Shown here piece by piece: positions 58,977 to 64,000 of a stretch of 64,000 nucleotides of DNA. The notes below the pieces were generated by a model. The model ran no database searches and was not told where the DNA came from. It was given only the letters and a program-made list of their open reading frames with translations. This stretch comes from Lentzea pudingi (GTDB taxonomy: Bacteria > Actinomycetota > Actinomycetes > Mycobacteriales > Pseudonocardiaceae): NCBI RefSeq assembly GCF_014646255.1, contig NZ_BMNC01000008.1, forward strand, positions 243,147 through 307,146, written 5' to 3'. Each line of letters opens with the position of its first letter. Position 1 is the first letter of the stretch. A program made the position numbers and the translations under genes.

Positions 58977-59394
58977 CCGTCAGGGCTCCCCTTCGGCCAG
59001 CGGCGACGAACGCGTGCCCGAAAGCCAACACGGCCACCGCGAACAGCACGATCGGCGGCGAGGGCAGCAGGAGCAGCGATACCGCGAGCAGCACCAGCGA
59101 CGCACCGAACCCGAGCCCGGCCAGCGCGCGCGGCACCGGCCCCGCCTTCGCCACGACCAGGCAGGCGAGACCACCGAAGACAAGAGCGATCGACATCACG
59201 ACGTTGATCCCCAGGTTGACCTCGTAGAGCGTCCGCTGGACCCCACCCAGCGCGAACTCGACCTGCTTCGCCGCCGCGGTGGCACGTTCAGCGGCAGGGT
59301 CCGCGTCGCCGAGCGCCATGACCCCCATGATCGCCAGATGGCCGGTCCCCGTCGCGATCCACGCCCACGAGCCGATCCGAAACGTACTGGGCAT
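58969..59394 (-). CDS. Small four-helix membrane protein
   Basis: This 141-residue protein starts at ATG 59394 (MPSTFRIGSWAWIATGTGHL) with GGAGGGGG upstream. It has hydrophobic segments at about residues 7-28, 62-80, 88-105 and 110-130. The opening FRIGSWAWIATGTGHLA is shared by a group of small actinobacterial membrane proteins of unknown role. A perfect TetR-like palindrome lies at 59417-59440 over its promoter, so the gene is probably repressed by a TetR protein encoded outside this window. Confidence 0.72.
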   Translation of the reverse strand: MPSTFRIGSWAWIATGTGHLAIMGVMALGDADPAAERATAAAKQVEFALGGVQRTLYEVNLGINVVMSIALVFGGLACLVVAKAGPVPRALAGLGFGASLVLLAVSLLLLPSPPIVLFAVAVLAFGHAFVAAGRRGALTVS

Positions 59395-59416
59395 CGCGCC
59401 CACCCCCTCCACGAAC

Positions 59417-59440
59417 GGAACATACGCAACCGTATGTTCC
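59417..59440. promoter_or_regulatory. TetR-type operator with no adjacent regulator
   Basis: GGAACATACG-N4-CGTATGTTCC is a perfect 24-base inverted repeat 22 bases before ATG 59394. Its right arm overlaps the -10 (GAACAT) of a leftward promoter whose -35 is TTGACG (59462-59457, 17-base spacer). The core ACATACG/CGTATGT is typical of TetR-family operators. No regulator gene is next to it. Confidence 0.65.
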
Positions 59441-59490
59441 GCACGCCGGGCAAGCGCGTCAACTTTTCCTGACAGAACAACGCTTTCTTC

Positions 59491-60126
59491 TCAGCCGACT
59501 TTCTCCAACTCGACCGGAGCAGCCTGCTTGCGGCGGCGCAGCACGACGATCACGCCGATCACGGCCGCGACACCCAGCACGCCCCACATCGCTCCGTTGA
59601 AGACCGACTCGATGTACTTTGCCGAGGCTCCGGCAGTCGCACCGATGCCGATGTGCAGTGCCGACCAGCACACCGCGCCCGCGACCGAGGCGGGCAGGAA
59701 CCGCCGGTACTCGAGCTTCGACGCCCCCGCCGACGCCGGCACCAGGGTCCGCACGACGGGCATGAACCGGGCGGCGAACACCGCCCAGGCGCCGCGGCGC
59801 CGCAACAGGTCGCCCGCCTTGTCCCAGTGCTGCTGCCCCACCTTGCGGACGATCCTGCTCTCCCGCAGCCGATCGCCGTACCTCCGGCCGAGGTAGTAGC
59901 CGATGCTGTCACCGGCGATCGCGCACACCGTGACCACGAGCCACATGGTCAGGAACCGCGGCACGGTCGTCACGGTCGTCGAGGCCAGCAGCAGGGCGCT
60001 CTCGCCCGGTGCCAGGAAGCCGACACCGAGCGTGCACTCCGCCAGCGTCAACGCACCCGTCACCGCCAGCACGGCGGGCTGCGGCAGACCGGCCAGCCCT
60101 TCGAGGGCATCGGTCAGGAAGGACAT
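59491..60126 (-). CDS. DedA-family membrane protein
   Basis: This 211-residue protein starts at ATG 60126 (MSFLTDALEGL) with GGGGGAG upstream. It has the DedA re-entrant motifs: ECTLGVGFLAPGESALLLAS near residue 30, CAIAGDSIGYYLGRRYGDR near residue 70 and the conserved FAARFMPVVRTLVPASAG near residue 115. DedA proteins are lipid (undecaprenyl-phosphate or phospholipid) flippases linked to membrane homeostasis. The last 25 residues are basic and cytoplasmic. Confidence 0.92.
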   Translation of the reverse strand: MSFLTDALEGLAGLPQPAVLAVTGALTLAECTLGVGFLAPGESALLLASTTVTTVPRFLTMWLVVTVCAIAGDSIGYYLGRRYGDRLRESRIVRKVGQQHWDKAGDLLRRRGAWAVFAARFMPVVRTLVPASAGASKLEYRRFLPASVAGAVCWSALHIGIGATAGASAKYIESVFNGAMWGVLGVAAVIGVIVVLRRRKQAAPVELEKVG

Positions 60127-60312
60127 GAACTCCCCCAGAGGAACGTCAGAACGTCCGGGACAGTTCACAAGGACGGGCCCTACGCCCGCATCGGCCCGTG
60201 GTCTGACGTGGCAGTAGTCCTCAGGGGTAAGGGAGAACCCCCAGAAGTAGAGGATCTCCCCGTCAGGTGACCGCGAGAACCGGCCAGTTGAAGCACTTCA
60301 AGAGTTCGAGGT

Positions 60313-60353
60313 CCTCCGCCGGGAACGTGGGGTGTGCACGTCCCCGGCGGAGG
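60313..60353 (-). terminator. Intrinsic terminator-like hairpin after the protease gene
   Basis: CCTCCGCCGGGAACGTG (60313-60329) pairs with CACGTCCCCGGCGGAGG (60337-60353) in a 17-base stem with one mismatch and a 7-base loop. It begins 7 bases after the protease stop in the leftward direction. The rest of the 60127-60359 gap holds a palindrome TTGAAGCACTTCAA (60288-60301) and no recognised gene. Confidence 0.7.
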
Positions 60354-60359
60354 CTTTGA

Positions 60360-61433
60360 TCAGGCGGTCAGGAGCGTCAACCCGTACGTGCGAAGGATCT
60401 CGTTGACGGGCTGGAACCAGGTGCGGCCACCGCTGGAGCAGTTGCCGTAACCGCCGGACGTCACGCCCTGCGCCTGGTCACCGGTGATGAACGAACCGCC
60501 GGAGTCGCCGCCCTCGGCGCACACCGAGGTGCCGACCATCTCGTAGACCGCGCCCTGCTGGTAGTTCACGGTCTCGTTGCGGCCCTGGATCACGCCGCAG
60601 TGCCAGTGCGTGGTCGAGCCCGAACGGCACACCGAGGTGCCGGGCGGGGCTTCCCACGAACCACGCACCAGGGCGTCACTGGTCTGGCCCCAGCCGAGCA
60701 CGACGGGCACGTTCCACCAGCCACCGCCGGTGCGCACCCAGCCGTAGTCGTTGGTGGGGAACGAAGAGCCGACGAACTCGCCCTGCCAGGACCGGTCCCA
60801 GCCGTAGACGTTCCAGGCACCGACGTTGCAGTGGCCCGCGGTGACGTAGCCGCCGTGCACCGAGAAGCCGATCGAGCACCGGACGTTGCCCGTGTAGAAC
60901 GGGTCGCCGCCGACGGTGCCGGCCGCGAAGGTCTGCGGCTTCTGAACGCCCGCGGTGTTCACGACGACGTCCTTGGGCAGGGCCGAGACATCGGCACCCG
61001 GCAGGGCGTCGACCACCACGGCGCCGCGCTGGACGTCGACCCGCCACGCGGCGACGTCCTTCGGCACCGAGCCGGCCTTCGACAGTCCGTCGATGCCGGA
61101 CTTCACCGCGTTCAGGGACGCGAGGGTCTTCGTCCGCAGCACCGGCTGGGCACCGGCGGCGCGCACCGCGTCGACTCGGGCGGGGTCGGTGACGGCCACC
61201 TGGAGCTTGCCGTCGGCGTACCAGCTTCCGCCGTACGCCTGACCGGCGGCCTGTTCGGCGGCCGGTGCGATCTTCAGGGCGATCTTTTCCGCTCGGATGC
61301 GGGTCAGCGCCTCGGACCGGGTGATGCCGAAGTCGCGGCTCATCGCGTCGACGACGTCCGCCGACGCCGTCACAGCAGGGATTGTGATCGTGCTCAGCAC
61401 GATCGCGGACACGGAAACTATTCGTAGCAGCAT
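60360..61433 (-). CDS. Secreted streptogrisin/alpha-lytic-type serine protease
   Basis: This 357-residue pre-pro-protease has a signal peptide (residues 1-25, ending VTASAD). The propeptide to about residue 165 is of the streptogrisin type (TRSEALTRIRAEK, AWRVDVQRGAVVVDA). The catalytic domain has His in YVTAGHCNVG, Asp in NDYGWVRTG and Ser in CAEGGDSGGSF. Three disulfides are likely (VRCSIG/GHC, SVCRS/HWHCG and SVCAE/GNCSS). The GDSGGS sequence fits chymotrypsin-like specificity. AGGAGACAAC precedes ATG 61433. It lies 8 bases downstream of the GH2 gene and may be read with it. Confidence 0.92.
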   Translation of the reverse strand: MLLRIVSVSAIVLSTITIPAVTASADVVDAMSRDFGITRSEALTRIRAEKIALKIAPAAEQAAGQAYGGSWYADGKLQVAVTDPARVDAVRAAGAQPVLRTKTLASLNAVKSGIDGLSKAGSVPKDVAAWRVDVQRGAVVVDALPGADVSALPKDVVVNTAGVQKPQTFAAGTVGGDPFYTGNVRCSIGFSVHGGYVTAGHCNVGAWNVYGWDRSWQGEFVGSSFPTNDYGWVRTGGGWWNVPVVLGWGQTSDALVRGSWEAPPGTSVCRSGSTTHWHCGVIQGRNETVNYQQGAVYEMVGTSVCAEGGDSGGSFITGDQAQGVTSGGYGNCSSGGRTWFQPVNEILRTYGLTLLTA

Positions 61434-61441
61434 GTTGTCTC

Positions 61442-64000
61442 CTACGGGGTCCAGGGCGAGCTGACGGCCCAGCTCACGTCCTGGTTGTACGAGGCAGGGT
61501 TGTCGTACGTGTGCGCGCCGCCGTTCGAGGCGACCCAGACCTCCTCCTGGTAGTGCCGGATGTTGGTGCCGAGCTCGTTGACCGATTCGAGCCGGACGCC
61601 GCCGGTGCCCTGTTGCGCGCAGAACGTCGCGTCCCGGCGGAACAGGTCGGTGTTGTCGTTGGTGCCGAGGCGGACGCGGAAGTCCGCGTGCCGCAGGAAC
61701 TGGCCGGAGATGTTGCGGGACTCGAACGAGTAGCAGGTCGGGTCGGCGAGTCCGCGCCGCACCACGAACGTCGCATCGGCCTTGGTCAGCGCGTCGCTCG
61801 TGCTCGTCACGACGTCCGTGCGCGCCAACGAGTCCCGGTGCCGCAGGTAACGGTCGGTGAAGCCGGGGGTGGTCACGCGGAACGAGCGCGCCTGGTCCAG
61901 CGGCAGGTCCGCGCCGCTGCGCCACAGGCCGGTGCCGATCGCCCACGTGGTGTCCGCGGCGAACGAACTCGCGGTGTCCCAAGGGTTCGGGCCGCCCGAG
62001 CGCGCCAGGTAGACGCCCTCGTTGTAGTGCCGCACGAACGACCCGCGCACGTTGAACGACTCCAGCGCGGTGCCGCCGGAGCCTTCCCGCGCGCAGAACG
62101 TGGCATCGGCGGCGATCGTGCCGTTGTTCACGTCCGTGCGGATGCGTCCGTTGCTGTGCCTGAGGAACTGGCCCGGGTAGTTCCTCAGCTCGAACGAGTA
62201 GCAGGCCGCGTCGGCGAGGCCGGGACGTGCGTGGAACGTGGCGTCCAGCCTGCCCAGGTCCGTGCTGATCAGGTCGGTGCGGGCCAGCGAGTCCTGGTGG
62301 CGCAGGTACCGGTTGGTGTAACCGGACGTGGTGACGCGCAACGACACGACGTCGTCCGGGGTGATGGCCGTGCCACGGGCGACCGCGAGGACGCCGAGGT
62401 TGACGGCTCGCACCCGTGACTCGGTCATCTTCAGCACGCGCCGGTCGTAGGTGTAGAAGCCGTTGACCTCGTTCTCCACGTCGTACGGCTCGGTGTAGAC
62501 CATCGCGGACAGCCCACGCGTGTGGACGAGCCGCTGGACCTGCTTGATGACCTCCTCGTACCGCTTGGTCAGCGACGCTTCGTCCGGGTACAGGGCGCCA
62601 TAGGCGAATCCGGCGCCCGGCTGGTACTCGTGGCCGACGACCCGGCGGCCCAGACCACCGAACTCGCCGAGCATCGCGACCCGGTTCGCGTCGGGTTGCC
62701 GGGTGTTCGCCGAGATCTGGTAGTGGTGGTCGTCGATGACGTCGCCGTTGCCCGGGTCGGGATCCGAGACGCAGCAGTTGGAGCCCGAGTTGTGGTTGAT
62801 CAGGCGGGTGTTGTCGATCGACCGGACCAGGTCCACGATGCGGCCGGCGTCGTACTCGCCCCAGCCCTCGTTGAACGGCACCCACTGCACGATCGACGTG
62901 ATGCCCTTGAGCTGGTCGATCATCCGGCGCAGCTCGGACTCGAAGTTCGCGTGCGAGTTCGGCGCCTCGTCGATCGAGTCGACGGACGGCATGTCCTGCC
63001 AGACCATCAGCCCGAGCCGGTCCGCGTGGTAGAACCAGCGCGCCGGTTCGACCTTGATGTGCTTGCGGACCATGTTGAACCCCAGCGCCTTCTGGCGTTC
63101 GAGGTCGAAGCGCAGCGCCTCGTCGGTCGGCGCGGTGTAGATGCCGTCCGGCCAGTAGCCCTGGTCCAGGGTGCCGCTCTGGAAGACGAACTTCCCGTTG
63201 AGCAACGGCCGCATGACGCCGCCGACCATCGCCTTGCCGAGCGATCGCATGCCGAAGTAGCCCGTCACGGCGTCCCCGCTCGCCAGCGTGACGCGCAGGT
63301 CGTAGAGGAACGGGTCGTCCGGCGACCACAGCCGGGCGTTCGGTACGGGCACCCGCAACGAACTACCGGTCGTGCCGGTCTGCCGGCCGACGACCTGCCC
63401 GCCGCTGAGCACCTCGGCCGTGACCGGCTGGCCCGCGGTGCCCTGCACGACCAGGTCGAGCGCGCCCGCGCCGACGTTCGGTGTGGTGTCGAGGCGCGTG
63501 ATGTTCGCGGCCCGCACCGGTTCCAGCCACACCGTCTGCCAGATGCCGGACGCGGCGGTGTAGAAGATCCCGCTGGGATCGCGGCGCTGCTTGCCGATCG
63601 GGTACCGGCTGCCGTCGACCGTCGAGGTGACGCCGACGATGATCTCGTTGGTGCCTGCCGTCAGCGCGGAGGTGATGTCGAACGAGAACGCGTCGAACCC
63701 GCCGGTGTGCGTGCCGACCTGCCTGCCGTTGACCCAGACCCTGCTCTCCCAGGTGACCGCGCCGAAGTTGAGCTTGACCTGGCGGCCGTTCCACGAGGAC
63801 GGAACGGTGAAGGTGCGCCGGTAGAACATGTTGTCCTCGTGCCGTTTGATCCCCGACAGAGCGGACTCGATCGGGTACGGCACGAGCACCCCCTCGGCCA
63901 GCGGACGGCCGATGGGCGGGCTGTTCAGGTTCGGTGCCCCGGCGAACTCCCAGACACCGTTGAGGTTCTGCCACTCGGTGCGCACCAGCTGCGGGCGCGG
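61442..64000 (-). CDS. GH2-family glycoside hydrolase with two C-terminal AbfB (CBM42) domains, 5' end outside window
   Basis: At least 852 residues are present and the N-terminus lies beyond base 64000. The visible start YPRPQLVRTEWQNLNG-like region is a GH2 sugar-binding domain. The TIM barrel holds the acid/base Glu in FNEGWGEYD (near residue 375) and the likely nucleophile in MLGEFGGLG (near residue 441). Two AbfB/CBM42 arabinose-binding modules follow (about residues 550-690 and 698-852), both with the triplicated YLRHxDSLARTD, FLRHSNG/FLRHADF and VRHYNEG/IRHYQEE signatures. The enzyme is probably secreted and acts on arabinose-containing polysaccharides. It is co-oriented with a protease gene 8 bases downstream. 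Confidence 0.9.
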   Translation of the reverse strand, partial: PRPQLVRTEWQNLNGVWEFAGAPNLNSPPIGRPLAEGVLVPYPIESALSGIKRHEDNMFYRRTFTVPSSWNGRQVKLNFGAVTWESRVWVNGRQVGTHTGGFDAFSFDITSALTAGTNEIIVGVTSTVDGSRYPIGKQRRDPSGIFYTAASGIWQTVWLEPVRAANITRLDTTPNVGAGALDLVVQGTAGQPVTAEVLSGGQVVGRQTGTTGSSLRVPVPNARLWSPDDPFLYDLRVTLASGDAVTGYFGMRSLGKAMVGGVMRPLLNGKFVFQSGTLDQGYWPDGIYTAPTDEALRFDLERQKALGFNMVRKHIKVEPARWFYHADRLGLMVWQDMPSVDSIDEAPNSHANFESELRRMIDQLKGITSIVQWVPFNEGWGEYDAGRIVDLVRSIDNTRLINHNSGSNCCVSDPDPGNGDVIDDHHYQISANTRQPDANRVAMLGEFGGLGRRVVGHEYQPGAGFAYGALYPDEASLTKRYEEVIKQVQRLVHTRGLSAMVYTEPYDVENEVNGFYTYDRRVLKMTESRVRAVNLGVLAVARGTAITPDDVVSLRVTTSGYTNRYLRHQDSLARTDLISTDLGRLDATFHARPGLADAACYSFELRNYPGQFLRHSNGRIRTDVNNGTIAADATFCAREGSGGTALESFNVRGSFVRHYNEGVYLARSGGPNPWDTASSFAADTTWAIGTGLWRSGADLPLDQARSFRVTTPGFTDRYLRHRDSLARTDVVTSTSDALTKADATFVVRRGLADPTCYSFESRNISGQFLRHADFRVRLGTNDNTDLFRRDATFCAQQGTGGVRLESVNELGTNIRHYQEEVWVASNGGAHTYDNPASYNQDVSWAVSSPWTP

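Overview
The window is high-GC DNA (about 70%) with GTG starts, many leaderless-looking promoters, frequent 1-4 base gene overlaps and gene families typical of Actinomycetota: an ECF41-type sigma factor, an EphD-like fusion, a PucR regulator, SPW-like and SLATT-like membrane proteins, HAF-repeat proteins, and an arabinan-binding AbfB module on a GH2 enzyme. The best guess is a soil member of the Pseudonocardiaceae (Lentzea or Saccharothrix-like). That is an inference from style and gene content, not from a marker gene. No rRNA, tRNA, CRISPR array or intact insertion sequence was seen.

Layout. 1-5.0 kb: a leftward protocatechuate operon (pcaH-pcaG-pcaB-pcaC-pobA, then an AlkZ-like gene) behind a leaderless promoter and an IclR-type palindrome. 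5.0-7.3 kb: a TetR regulator and an Asp-nucleophile alpha/beta hydrolase with near-identical operator/promoters, then a nuclease-fold/cellulose-binding lipoprotein. 7.5-13.5 kb: secreted RNase, PucR regulator divergent from a Tat-exported flavoprotein, a small kinase and a KUP potassium transporter. 13.5-16 kb: a large inverted repeat and tandem SGNH lipoproteins. 15.8-18.5 kb: a NarL-type two-component system with a membrane protein. 18.7-24.6 kb: a methyltransferase, then a TetR-controlled operon (diiron-like hydrolase, ferredoxin reductase, EphD-like fusion) that ends in tandem repeats built from the 3' ends of the two converging genes. 24.7-36.6 kb: NlpC/P60 protein, carboxylesterase, SLATT-like protein, zinc-less dehydrogenase, leucine-rich-repeat protein, VOC/disulfide-reductase operon and a large LuxR regulator.

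36.6-45.3 kb: two HAF-repeat secreted proteins around an ECF41 sigma factor and its target NAD(P)-binding gene (with a recognisable ECF41 promoter), a DinB protein, a decayed catB beside an intact catC, an SDR-DUF2867 gene pair and a divergent DNA photolyase. 45.3-52.1 kb: a secreted serine protease divergent from a six-gene operon: OmpR regulator, sensor kinase, lipoprotein, periplasmic adaptor, MacB-type ATPase and permease. 52.1-53.9 kb: a leftward patch of small genes including a broken Imm53 immunity gene, followed by a truncated VOC gene. 53.9-64 kb: MarR, NmrA-like and HxlR genes, RidA, small membrane proteins, a polysaccharide-lyase-like protein, a flavoprotein, a DedA protein, a streptogrisin-type protease and a GH2 enzyme that runs off the right edge.

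Themes. Aromatic catabolism is only partly encoded: pobA and pcaHGBC are complete, no pcaD, pcaIJ or pcaF is present, and the catechol branch keeps only catC. Regulation is unusually readable, with several regulator-operator pairs visible next to each other. The most unexplained structures are the convergent gene-tail repeat arrays at 23.7-24.2 kb, the immunity-gene patch at 52-54 kb and a strand-specific composition bias across 11-16.3 kb.
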